A stretch of 64,000 bases of DNA from Candidatus Chloroploca asiatica (GTDB lineage Bacteria > Chloroflexota > Chloroflexia > Chloroflexales > Chloroflexaceae): contig NZ_LYXE01000041.1 in assembly GCF_002532075.1 (NCBI RefSeq), positions 28,890 to 92,889 on the forward strand, given 5' to 3'. The notes below the pieces were generated by a model, which ran no database searches, was not told where the DNA came from, and saw nothing but the letters and a program-made list of their open reading frames with translations. Position numbers and translations under genes: made by a program. Position 1 is the first letter of the stretch. Every line of letters begins with the position of its first letter. Below are positions 1-8,113 of the stretch, in pieces.

Positions 1-155
1 CGGAAGTCTATGCCTATATCGAAAATAGCGGCAAAGAGTTTGTTGGGCGCCTCGATCCGCGTACCGGAGCCCGGACTGGTCAGCAGGTCGAGATCGTCGT
101 GGATATGAATAAGATGCACGTCTTTGACCGCGAGACCGAAAAGGCGCTCGTCTAA
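1..155 (+). CDS. ABC transporter ATP-binding protein, C-terminal end (partial)
   Basis: Only the last 50 codons are in the window, read from base 3 and ending with TAA at 153-155. The translation contains VGRLDPRTGARTGQQVEIVV followed by a DMNKMHVFDRETEKAL tail. This matches the C-terminal OB/TOBE domain of MalK/UgpC-type sugar-importer ATPases, which bind the regulatory or substrate-sensing side of the importer. The ATPase core (Walker A, signature, Walker B) lies upstream of the window, so the transported sugar cannot be named. Confidence 0.75.
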   Translation, partial: EVYAYIENSGKEFVGRLDPRTGARTGQQVEIVVDMNKMHVFDRETEKALV

Positions 156-225
156 AGTAAGGGTGAAGCACCCGCCCACGCGGACGGTACAGCGTCGGGT
201 TGAAGCAGGGGCGAGTGCTTCGCCC

Positions 226-1227
226 CTACTTCAACCCGGCGGTCTCCTCAAACCCGAGCATCAAGTTCATGCACTGCACAGCCTGCCCAGAAGCCCCTTT
301 GAGTAGATTATCAAGCGCCGAGACGATAATCATCCGTCCCGCCTCGATCTCCACTGGCTGAAAACCGAGGACAAAATCCATCGTCTGTTGCACATGGCGC
401 AATTCAGGGAAGTGTCCAGTAGGCAACACGGTGATGAACGGTTCGTCACGGAAGACGTTGTAGGCTTCGTGAACCATTTCGGAGGATGTGCCTGGCTTGA
501 GGGTGACATAGATCGTCGAGAGAATCCCGCGATAGACTGGCAACAAGTGTGGCGAGAAGATAATATGCAGCCCGGTCTCTTGTTCCATCTCGCCGAGATG
601 GCGATGCACCCGCCCAACGTTATAGGCACTGAAGGTCTCGTGCGTTTCACCAAAATGAGTCTTGAGCGACAACGACCGTCCCGCCCCCGAAACCCCCGAT
701 TTGCTATCAACAATGACCGTGCGATCAGCAAACAGATCGGCCTGCACGAGCGGCCACAAGGGCAAAATCGCCGTAAGTGGATAACAACCCGTGTTGGCGA
801 CCAGGCGTGCCTCGCGGATCGCTGTGCGGTGCAACTCGGGCAAGCCGTAGACGGCGGCACTGAGCAACTCGGGGGCCGGGTGCGGCTTGCCACGGCGTCG
901 CTCATAGTCATCGGCATCGTGGAGCCGAAAGGTATCAGAGAAATCAATCACCCGCTTGCCCGCCTCGAGTGCCTGTTGCACCAGAGGAATAAGATCGGGA
1001 GTATTATGCGGAAGACAGGTGAAGATCAGATCTACATCCTGGAGATTGGCCTCTTCGACGGCAACCAGCGGCGTATCAATCAGGGTAGGGAAGATATCAG
1101 ACAGACGTTTGCCCGCTGCTGAGCGTGCCGTAGCAAAGCTAATCTCAACCTGGGGATGGCGTACCAGCAGTTTGATCAATTCGTACCCGGTGTACCCGGT
1201 TGCCCCGTAAATACCCACACGAGCCAT
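226..1227 (-). CDS. argC: N-acetyl-gamma-glutamyl-phosphate reductase
   Basis: ArgC catalyses the NADPH-dependent reduction of N-acetylglutamyl-phosphate to the semialdehyde, the third step of arginine synthesis in the cytoplasm. The 333-residue product starts with the NADP-binding fold GIYGATGYTG (residues 5-14) and carries the catalytic cysteine in NTGCYP (Cys148). The C-terminal half has the expected HLLPVYRGI region. Length fits the family (about 340-350). It is transcribed away from the glycosyltransferase at 1421, sharing a 193-bp divergent intergenic region. No other arg gene is in the window. Confidence 0.95.
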   Translation of the reverse strand: MARVGIYGATGYTGYELIKLLVRHPQVEISFATARSAAGKRLSDIFPTLIDTPLVAVEEANLQDVDLIFTCLPHNTPDLIPLVQQALEAGKRVIDFSDTFRLHDADDYERRRGKPHPAPELLSAAVYGLPELHRTAIREARLVANTGCYPLTAILPLWPLVQADLFADRTVIVDSKSGVSGAGRSLSLKTHFGETHETFSAYNVGRVHRHLGEMEQETGLHIIFSPHLLPVYRGILSTIYVTLKPGTSSEMVHEAYNVFRDEPFITVLPTGHFPELRHVQQTMDFVLGFQPVEIEAGRMIIVSALDNLLKGASGQAVQCMNLMLGFEETAGLK

Positions 1228-1420
1228 AACTTTTTCCTCTGCTTTAGGGCTACCGCCCTCAAAACCCCGTGGCTGTGCTGCCCTTTTGCGCTAGCACCAG
1301 CCCGCTCTTACGCCACGCACGGGGCATTATACCAAGAAGCCACCACTGATGTATCAATCTCAGGTATACTGAAAATGCGTCAAAGACCGGAAACCCCTAG
1401 CAAAGAGTGTGGAGGAGCGT

Positions 1421-2869
1421 ATGCCAACACGAGTGCTTATTCTTTCGGCAAGTGTTGGATCAGGTCATAAGGCAGCGGCCGCAGCGATTGAACAAGCTTT
1501 CCAGCGTTACCCTGAGTTTGAGGTGATCAATCAGGATGCGCTGCTACATACGTCCCGCATCTATCAGGTGGCCGCGACTGATGCCTATTTTGCCCTGGTC
1601 AAAGAGAATCCCTGGTCGGTTGGGTGGCTCTATGATTATAATGACGAACCTTTCAAGAACGAACGCGGACTCTCCCGCGTGCTCAATATGCTCAACGGTC
1701 AGCCTCTGGTCAAACTGATCGAAGATTACCATCCCAATATTATTATCTGCACCCACTTTATGCCCGCCGGCATTGCGGCGCAACTCTTGCTCGAAGAGCG
1801 GATCAATTCACGCCTCGGCATTGTCACCACCGATTATGATTTTCAGGGAATGTGGCTCAGTCGTAGCTTCAATCACTATTTTGTTGCCCTTGACGAGGCG
1901 CGGGCTTTGCTGGCATCGTTTGGCGTTGACGACGAACGCATTACCGTCTCGGGTATTCCGGTTACGTCACTGTTATCGGAACCGTTTGATTGCAACGGGG
2001 TCTATGAGCGCTACAATCTCCAGGCGGATCTTCCGGTCTTGCTTGTTTCAGCGGGTGCCCTCGGTGGTGGGCCAGCCCTCGAGATTGTCGAGCAGATTAT
2101 GGGCATGAAAACACCCGTACAGACGATTGTGGTGTGTGGACGCAATCAGCCATTGCGTCAGGCTGTTACGACGATGACGGCAGCCAAGGCTGAACACTTT
2201 CGTGTGCTTGGCTTTACCAACGAAATGCCGGATCTGATGCGCGCCGCGACGCTTTTTGTGGGCAAGCCTGGCGGCTTGAGCACGGCAGAGTGTATGGCGG
2301 CAGGCTTGCCGATGGTCGTCATTGACCCGATCCCCGGGCAGGAAGAACGCAATAGCGATCATCTGCTCGAGAACGGGGCCGCCATCCGTTGTCGCGATCT
2401 ACCGGTGTTAGGCTTCAAGATCGATCAGGTGCTGCAAGAGCCTGGTCGCCTCGAAGGTCTGCGGGCTGGAACCCAACGCCTGGCGCGTCCTGATGCCGCC
2501 CGCGTGGTGATTGAGACGCTGCTCAACGATACCACAAGCCCCTATGTCTTTGACCGTGAACAGCGCCGGCGCATTATTGCGGTGTCACGCGGCAAAACCG
2601 AGCCAGAACTGGTGGTGCCGCCGCCCCCTGATACCGTGATTCTTTATGATGATGAGACCGGGGTGCTGCTCGGCACGATTACGCCTACTCAGATGAAGTT
2701 TCTCGATACCTATCTCGTTGAAGAACATTCGGATGACGAGACCTATTATCTCGATGAGCCAACCCTCGATTATTTGATCGAGCAGCATCCCGATCCTGAG
2801 CTGTTAACGGTCTTGCGCTCGATCCTGCGTACGCGTACCCACGTTGAAATACGCTTTGTCTTGCCATAA
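1421..2869 (+). CDS. MGDG-synthase/processive diacylglycerol glycosyltransferase-like protein (GT28)
   Basis: The N-terminus ILSASVGSGHKAAAAAI is the MGDG-synthase N-terminal signature, and residues about 280-320 (GKPGGLSTAECMAAGLP then PGQEERN) form the GT28 sugar-nucleotide site. Such enzymes add galactose or glucose to diacylglycerol at the membrane, which would suit a glycolipid-rich phototroph. ATG 1421 is chosen over the upstream in-frame GTG at 1409 because GGAGGAG (1411-1417) lies just before it. The product is 482 residues; the last 100 or so, rich in Asp/Glu and Tyr, extend past the usual GT28 end and are not recognised. A Nudix hydrolase starts 12 bp downstream. The acceptor lipid is inferred. 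Confidence 0.8.
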   Translation: MPTRVLILSASVGSGHKAAAAAIEQAFQRYPEFEVINQDALLHTSRIYQVAATDAYFALVKENPWSVGWLYDYNDEPFKNERGLSRVLNMLNGQPLVKLIEDYHPNIIICTHFMPAGIAAQLLLEERINSRLGIVTTDYDFQGMWLSRSFNHYFVALDEARALLASFGVDDERITVSGIPVTSLLSEPFDCNGVYERYNLQADLPVLLVSAGALGGGPALEIVEQIMGMKTPVQTIVVCGRNQPLRQAVTTMTAAKAEHFRVLGFTNEMPDLMRAATLFVGKPGGLSTAECMAAGLPMVVIDPIPGQEERNSDHLLENGAAIRCRDLPVLGFKIDQVLQEPGRLEGLRAGTQRLARPDAARVVIETLLNDTTSPYVFDREQRRRIIAVSRGKTEPELVVPPPPDTVILYDDETGVLLGTITPTQMKFLDTYLVEEHSDDETYYLDEPTLDYLIEQHPDPELLTVLRSILRTRTHVEIRFVLP

Positions 2870-2881
2870 CAAAGGAGCTCT

Positions 2882-3415
2882 ATGGAAACCTGGGTTGAAC
2901 AGCGCGAGGCCTTTCAAGGCCCGGTCTTTACCGTGGTGACGGGTGAGGCCGTGCTCGATGATGGGCAACGGGCACGTCGTGATGTGGTGCGCCATCGGGG
3001 TGGGGTCGGGGTTGTGCCAGTGCTAGACGGGCAGGTGTTGCTCGTGCGTCAGTTCCGCATCGCCGTTGAGCGCGAGACCATCGAGATTCCTGCTGGTCTG
3101 CGCGAACCTGGTGAGACGTTGGAGGCGTGCGCTGCCCGCGAACTCGCCGAAGAGGTCGGGTACGCGGCCGAACGGCTTATCCCTCTGCTGAATTATTGCA
3201 CGTCCCCGGGCTTTACTGATGAGACCACGGCCATCTTTCTGGCGCTCGATCTGTATCCCGTTGCGGCAACCCCCGATTGGGATGAACGCATTCATCAGGT
3301 TGCGCTGCCCCTCGCAACCCTGCCCGAGGCACTCACCAATGGTACATTTGAGGATGGCAAAACCTTGATCGGGCTCTATGCTGCGCTGGCATGGCTTGAA
3401 CGGCACGCCCACTGA
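2882..3415 (+). CDS. Nudix hydrolase, ADP-ribose pyrophosphatase type
   Basis: This 177-residue protein has a complete Nudix box at residues 72-94 (G-x5-E-x7-REL-x-EE-x-G-Y), which binds the catalytic Mg ions. The preceding beta-strand VPVLDGQVLLVRQFR and the ETIEIPAG segment match ADP-ribose/NDP-sugar pyrophosphatases (NudF group). The likely reaction is hydrolysis of ADP-ribose or a nucleotide sugar to a sugar phosphate and NMP. It starts 12 bp after the glycosyltransferase with AAAGGAG as ribosome binding site, so the two are probably co-transcribed and a nucleotide-sugar substrate is plausible. A GAGGGG-TGAAT-CCCCTC hairpin overlaps its stop. Confidence 0.87.
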   Translation: METWVEQREAFQGPVFTVVTGEAVLDDGQRARRDVVRHRGGVGVVPVLDGQVLLVRQFRIAVERETIEIPAGLREPGETLEACAARELAEEVGYAAERLIPLLNYCTSPGFTDETTAIFLALDLYPVAATPDWDERIHQVALPLATLPEALTNGTFEDGKTLIGLYAALAWLERHAH

Positions 3416-3455
3416 GGGGTGAATCCCCTCTCAGGGTATGCTACAATGCCTGTCT

Positions 3456-5483
3456 ATGTCAGTGCTAAGCAAAACTACCCCTATTCTAATTGTGACCTTC
3501 GTTGTGTTAGGTTTTGCGGCATGCGTGCCTCAGTTGACGTCACCACGTCTGGCGGCTGAGCCACCCGGTGTGGTTGCCCCGTCGCCAACAGCTGAAACGA
3601 TGGCCCCTTTTGATGCGGTGGTGCCTCTGGCGACGGTAGCCCCGATCTCCCCCGATCCTGACGTGCCCCTCAGCCTGTCTGCACCGATGTTGCAACGGTT
3701 GCATCAGTGGGGCAGTGGCGTGCCGCTGGATCTGGCACTTGGATCCGATGGCACAACGCTCTTTGTGGCGACTGCGCTGCATCTGCAACAACACGACGCA
3801 GGGTTGCTCGGGCGCATTGGCTGGCAACATGCCCTCGCGGTACCGCCGAGTGGCCTTGCCGTTGCGCCTTCGGGGGCGCTGCTGGCCCTTGCCCTTGGCA
3901 GTGACGTTGAATTGCGCCGCCTGCACGATGGGACGGTGCTTGCGACCCTCGCGCATCGGGCCAGAGTGACTGATCTTGTGTTTGCTCCGGGGGGTGATCG
4001 CCTGGCCGTCGCACTTGCAACCGGCTCGCTTGTGATCTGGCAAGTAGAGCAACGGGTGCCCTTATCTGAATTGCGCCCGTCAGAAGGCAATGACATAAGT
4101 GGACTAACGGCGAATTTCACCAGCGTGGCCTTCAATCACGACGGTACCTATGTAGCTGCCGGTGATGCCAATGGCACGGTGACGGTCTGGCAGTTGCCTG
4201 TATCTACGCCTGTCCGTCAATTCTCCCTTGGCCTGCGCGAGGTCACCGATCTCGCCTTTACCCCCGACGGTACAACGCTCGCGGTGGCTTCCGCAGGATC
4301 GCGCAGTGAACCAGGTTCAGTCCAGATCTGGGATGTGGTCAGTGGCTATGCCCGAGCCTATCTGACGATCATGAGTGAGACAGCGCAGCTTGCGCCGGTC
4401 ACCCGGATAGCCTTTGCTTCTGATGGTCGGTCAGTGCTCGCTGGCACAACCAGCGGCGAAGTCGTACGTTGGGCGTGGCCCTCTGGACAACGCGAACGGG
4501 TGATCCAGGCGCACCGTGGGGCGCTCAGTGCCCTGGTGACGGTTCCCGGAGGGGGCTTCTTTACGGCGGGCCGCGACGGTGCGCTCAAACGCTGGAATGC
4601 CGATGGGCTGCCTCTTGATACTCTGGAAGGGGTACCTGCCGTTACCGCCGTTGCGATGACGACAAGCAATCGTCAGGTTATTACTGGTGGCGAAGACGGT
4701 AGCCTTATGCTCTGGACCCAGGAAGGTCAGTTGCGTGAGACAACCTGGGAACATCGAGGCAAAATCCACGCCCTGGCGGTGAGCCCTGACGAACGCATGC
4801 TGGCTTCAGCGGGTGCTGATGGCAGCATCCTCCTCTGGAGTCTGCCTGAAGGTACGCTGCTAACCCGACTGGCGGGACACAAAGGCCGGGTGCTTGGACT
4901 TGCCTTTGCGCAGGATGGTACCTTGCTCGCCTCGGCGGGGTTGGATGGCACGATTCGCCTCTGGCGCATACCCGAGGGCGAAGCCGTACGTAGATTGACG
5001 GTCATCGAGGATGGCGGCCTGAATGCCACTGCCGTCCTCGGTGTTGCCTTTGCCCACCAGGGCGAAGTTGTCATTGGCACAGCCTACGATGGGTCGGTAC
5101 GCCTCTTCCAGACAAGTGCTGGAGGTGCGCCGACCGTCTTGCGTACTGCCCATGGTGGCTGGTTGATCGCGCTTGCCAATGGGGCGCACGACGAACTTGC
5201 CGCCCTTGATGATACCGGACGCCTGTGGGTCTGGGATAAGGCTGGCACCTTGCTTGGACGGGGAGCACTCGCTGATGCAACGGCACTCGCAGCGACGGCA
5301 ACAGGGCACCTGTTGACCGTCGGGCCAACAGGCGGGCTCAGCCTGTGGCAGGTTGAGGCTAATGGGCTAACCGAGCTTGCTAGTAGCCCCTGCAATGGCG
5401 ATAACCTTGCCGTCACTGCTGACGATACGCTGGCTGTTGTTGGCTCACGCCGCGGATTTGTTGAGATCTGGGCCTTGCCGTAA
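3456..5483 (+). CDS. WD40-repeat lipoprotein
   Basis: The 675-residue product begins with a lipoprotein signal (hydrophobic residues 9-22, lipobox GFAAC with Cys23), so it should be anchored on the outer face of the membrane. The rest is a series of about 12 WD40 blades, seen as repeated units such as DGSLMLW, DGSILLW and DGTIRLW, enough for one or two propellers. No enzymatic domain is visible; a scaffold role is inferred. ATG 3456 is preferred to ATG 3438 because a -10-like TACAAT (3442-3447) lies between the two start codons and the shorter form begins directly with a signal peptide. It follows the Nudix gene by 40 bp. Confidence 0.85.
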   Translation: MSVLSKTTPILIVTFVVLGFAACVPQLTSPRLAAEPPGVVAPSPTAETMAPFDAVVPLATVAPISPDPDVPLSLSAPMLQRLHQWGSGVPLDLALGSDGTTLFVATALHLQQHDAGLLGRIGWQHALAVPPSGLAVAPSGALLALALGSDVELRRLHDGTVLATLAHRARVTDLVFAPGGDRLAVALATGSLVIWQVEQRVPLSELRPSEGNDISGLTANFTSVAFNHDGTYVAAGDANGTVTVWQLPVSTPVRQFSLGLREVTDLAFTPDGTTLAVASAGSRSEPGSVQIWDVVSGYARAYLTIMSETAQLAPVTRIAFASDGRSVLAGTTSGEVVRWAWPSGQRERVIQAHRGALSALVTVPGGGFFTAGRDGALKRWNADGLPLDTLEGVPAVTAVAMTTSNRQVITGGEDGSLMLWTQEGQLRETTWEHRGKIHALAVSPDERMLASAGADGSILLWSLPEGTLLTRLAGHKGRVLGLAFAQDGTLLASAGLDGTIRLWRIPEGEAVRRLTVIEDGGLNATAVLGVAFAHQGEVVIGTAYDGSVRLFQTSAGGAPTVLRTAHGGWLIALANGAHDELAALDDTGRLWVWDKAGTLLGRGALADATALAATATGHLLTVGPTGGLSLWQVEANGLTELASSPCNGDNLAVTADDTLAVVGSRRGFVEIWALP

Positions 5484-5515
5484 GCGTAAACGCCTCGCGG
5501 CGGGAGCAAGAAAAT

Positions 5516-5571
5516 GGTTGGTTCTGGCGAACAAGGCCCGCTTTGCTGGGCCTCGTTCGCCAGAACCAACC
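5516..5571 (-). terminator. Probable rarD terminator hairpin
   Basis: A 17-bp perfect outer stem (5516-5532 with 5555-5571) continues as a 6-bp inner stem after one mismatch. Read on the minus strand it is followed by ATTTTCTT, a T-rich tail, so it fits a rho-independent terminator for rarD. It is now separated from the rarD stop codon by a 115-bp inserted element. Confidence 0.65.
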
Positions 5572-5582
5572 GCCCCTAGACG

Positions 5583-5697
5583 CAATACCTTGCAAATAAG
5601 GCGGCTCTTTTGACGCAAAGGCGCAAAGGCGCAAAGGTTTTTGCGTAGGTGAGCTTCACCCTTCGCGTCTTCGCGTGAGCTTATTTGCAAAGTATTG
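5583..5697. mobile_element. MITE-like element, 115 bp, with 10-bp target duplication
   Basis: The element is bounded by 18-bp terminal inverted repeats with one mismatch: CAATACCTTGCAAATAAG at 5583-5600 and CTTATTTGCAAAGTATTG at 5680-5697. The sequence CCCCTAGACG directly abuts both ends (5573-5582 and 5698-5707), as expected of a target-site duplication. The interior holds three GCGCAAAG-type heptad units (5612-5637) and no ORF of note. It must move with a transposase supplied elsewhere. A decayed relative lies at 9990-10030. Confidence 0.75.
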
Positions 5698-5700
5698 CCC

Positions 5701-6612
5701 CTAGACGCTACTGGTATGCTGTGCCGGGGTCATCGTCTGGCGTCGCCTGCTCGTGATAATGCCCTCGATCGAATAGATCGCCAGGGCAATCCAGACTAGC
5801 ACAAAGCCAAACAAGCGCTGCGTGCTGAGATACTCACCATAGACAAAGACCCCGAGCAGGAACTGGAGCGTCGGCGCAATATATTGCAAGAGCCCGAGCG
5901 TGGTCAGGGTCACGAGGCGTGCCCCTGCGGCAAAGAGCAAGAGAGGCACCGCTGTCACCACACCCGATGAGATCAGCAGGGTTGTCGTAAAGAGATCCGC
6001 ATGGCCGAGCGTACCACCAGTGCTGCGCTCGACAAAACCCAGGAAGACCAAGGCTGGGAGTGCCATCACCAGCGTTTCGAGGGTAAAGCCCTGGATCGAA
6101 GCGAGCGGGGCCGTTTTACGTAACAGGCCGTAGAGCCCGAACGATCCAGCCAGACTAAGGGCAATCCAGGGGAGCGAACCATAGGTGAGCGTCAGGTAGA
6201 GCACCCCGGCAAGCGCGAGCGCAATGCCAAGGCCCTGCCCGATCCGCAAACGCTCGCGTAGTACGACAACCCCAAGAAAGACATTGACCAGCGGATTGAT
6301 AAAATAGCCCAGGCTGGTCTCAACTACATGATCGGCGTTGACCGCCCAGATATAGAGGCCCCAGTTGAAGGAGAGGAGGCTCGCTGACAGCACAAAGACA
6401 AGCATCGTACGTGGCTGGCGCAACGCCTGGAAGAGCCACCCCCAGTTTGTGCGGAACGCAAAGAACCCGACGATGAGCGCAGCAACCATTGCCCAGACAA
6501 CCCGATTCGCCAGAATCTCAAGCGCTGGTACGTCATGCAAGGCTTTCCAGAAGATGGGCAGTAAGCCCCACGAAACATACGCCCCGATTGCGTAGAGTAC
6601 ACCTTTATTCAC
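5701..6612 (-). CDS. rarD: RarD-type EamA family permease
   Basis: This 303-residue protein has about ten hydrophobic segments in the drug/metabolite transporter arrangement. The N-terminus KGVLYAIGAYVSWGLLPIFW and the segment LSFNWGLYIWAV are characteristic of RarD (chloramphenicol-sensitive protein family). It should sit in the cytoplasmic membrane; the substrate of RarD proteins is not established. It is a single gene, divergent from the DUF190-CBS gene. Its stop codon lies inside the right copy of the 10-bp target duplication of the MITE, so the insertion left the coding sequence intact but moved the terminator 115 bp away. Confidence 0.88.
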   Translation of the reverse strand: MNKGVLYAIGAYVSWGLLPIFWKALHDVPALEILANRVVWAMVAALIVGFFAFRTNWGWLFQALRQPRTMLVFVLSASLLSFNWGLYIWAVNADHVVETSLGYFINPLVNVFLGVVVLRERLRIGQGLGIALALAGVLYLTLTYGSLPWIALSLAGSFGLYGLLRKTAPLASIQGFTLETLVMALPALVFLGFVERSTGGTLGHADLFTTTLLISSGVVTAVPLLLFAAGARLVTLTTLGLLQYIAPTLQFLLGVFVYGEYLSTQRLFGFVLVWIALAIYSIEGIITSRRRQTMTPAQHTSSV

Positions 6613-6699
6613 GAGTGCTTGCCTGTTGTGAGCACGGAAAACAGGCCTGTATCATACCACAAGATGGGCAACATTATTTGACTAGACAAATGAATCTCG

Positions 6700-6750
6700 C
6701 ATGTGCGAGGGAAAATAGCCAGCGAAGCTAGCCATTTTCCCTCGCACATG
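6700..6750. repeat. Long intergenic hairpin with AGC-GAA-GCT tip
   Basis: A perfect 17-bp outer stem (6700-6716 with 6734-6750) encloses a smaller stem ending in AGC-GAA-GCT. It lies between divergent genes (rarD and the DUF190-CBS gene), where no terminator is needed, and no T-tract follows on either strand. Confidence 0.7.
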
Positions 6751-6779
6751 CATAGATTATGGCCCCCTCGCCGCCGCCA

Positions 6780-6809
6780 TTGCCCTGCCCCCACACTTTG
6801 CGCTATAAT
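6780..6809 (+). promoter_or_regulatory. Sigma-70-type promoter of the DUF190-CBS gene
   Basis: TTGCCC (6780-6785) and a consensus TATAAT (6804-6809) are separated by 18 bp. The start codon follows 20 bp after the -10, giving a short leader containing AGGAGG at 6816-6821. Confidence 0.6.
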
Positions 6810-6829
6810 CACGACAGGAGGAACGCGTG

Positions 6830-8101
6830 ATGGCGCTTGAGGCAAGTGTTCAGCGGGTGCGCATCTATCTTAGCCAGAGCGATCAGTGGCAAGGCGGCCC
6901 ACTCTATCTGGCGATTCTCGAGCGGCTCCGCAGTGCTGGGGCGACCGGGGCCACGGCGCTGACGGGGTTGGCCGGGTTTGGACCGGGGCAGCGCGGTCGT
7001 CTCGCTATGCTCAATGAGTCGGGATACGATCTACCGGTCATCATCGAATGGTTAGATCGCCCCGAGCGGGTTGCCCGCATCTTGCCGCTGCTCGACGATC
7101 TCTGTGGTGAGGCCATGGTGACGAGTGAGCCCGTGCCGGTCTATCGCGCCACGTTGCGTGCGCGGGGGCCGTTCAGCGCCGATCGCTCGGTTGGCGATCT
7201 GATGCAAACCGAATCGCCTACCGTCACCAGTGCTACCCCGTTACTTGAGGCGCTGCGCCATTTTGTCACCGATAAACTTGCGGTTTTGCCTGTGGTTGAT
7301 GCGACGGGTCTGCTCGTGGGCACCCTGACCAGCCAGGAGGTAGCCTGGCGCTCACCGCTACGTATGCCTATCTGGATGCTTACCAAGTTGACCTCTGCTG
7401 AACGTGAACCACTCGTGCAACTGTTGAATGGCCTCACAGTCGGCGGCATCATGACGACTGAACCACGGTATGTCGTGGAGACGATCACGATCCCGCAGGC
7501 GCTGACCACGATGATCGAATGGGGCCTGCGCCAGGTGCCTGTCGTGGATCGCCACCGCCGGCTCGTCGGTCTGCTTGGTGAAGACGATATCTTGCGTGAA
7601 GCTGTGATGCAAGCAGAGAACAGTGCTGATGAACCCGCAGTGCGTGAGGCTGAACCGCCACCTCCGGTGAGCCTGGTGATGCAGACGGTCTTTCACGCGG
7701 TGACCATAACACAACCGCTCAACCGGGTCCTGGCGCAACTGTTGGCAACGCCTCTTCAGCCGCTCTTTGTCCTTGATCCTGAGCGTCGTCTCGTTGGTTT
7801 GCTCACCCTTGCCTCAGTCTTGAAGGGGTTGGCTGGCGAAGAACGAACGAAATTGCTGACCGCCCTTCAGCAACCCGAGCCACCAGAGGCGGCCAGTTTG
7901 CCGGGGCGCGATCGTCCCCTTGCCGAACTGCTGGAGCCACCGCCTCCTTCACTTGTCCCCGATACGAACTTGATCGACGCGGCCCATCGTCTGATCGAGC
8001 TTCAGGCGACCCAATTGCCTGTCGTGAATGGCGAACAGACATTATTGGGTATAATAGCGCCTGGTGGACTCGTTCGAGCTCTTTTGCAACAGAGTGAATA
8101 A
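6830..8101 (+). CDS. DUF190 plus multiple CBS-domain protein
   Basis: The first 110 residues (VRIYLSQSDQWQGGPLYLAI onward, with GATGATALTGLAGFG) form a DUF190 domain, a PII-like ferredoxin fold. The remainder carries four CBS motifs arranged as two Bateman pairs, at roughly 125-180, 200-265, 280-340 and 360-420; such pairs bind adenine nucleotides and sense energy state. No catalytic or membrane domain is attached, so it is probably a regulatory subunit for an unknown partner. ATG 6830 is preferred over GTG 6827 because AGGAGG (6816-6821) then lies 8 bp away. The epimerase gene starts 12 bp downstream. Confidence 0.85.
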   Translation: MALEASVQRVRIYLSQSDQWQGGPLYLAILERLRSAGATGATALTGLAGFGPGQRGRLAMLNESGYDLPVIIEWLDRPERVARILPLLDDLCGEAMVTSEPVPVYRATLRARGPFSADRSVGDLMQTESPTVTSATPLLEALRHFVTDKLAVLPVVDATGLLVGTLTSQEVAWRSPLRMPIWMLTKLTSAEREPLVQLLNGLTVGGIMTTEPRYVVETITIPQALTTMIEWGLRQVPVVDRHRRLVGLLGEDDILREAVMQAENSADEPAVREAEPPPPVSLVMQTVFHAVTITQPLNRVLAQLLATPLQPLFVLDPERRLVGLLTLASVLKGLAGEERTKLLTALQQPEPPEAASLPGRDRPLAELLEPPPPSLVPDTNLIDAAHRLIELQATQLPVVNGEQTLLGIIAPGGLVRALLQQSE

Positions 8102-8113
8102 GGTACTTTGAAT

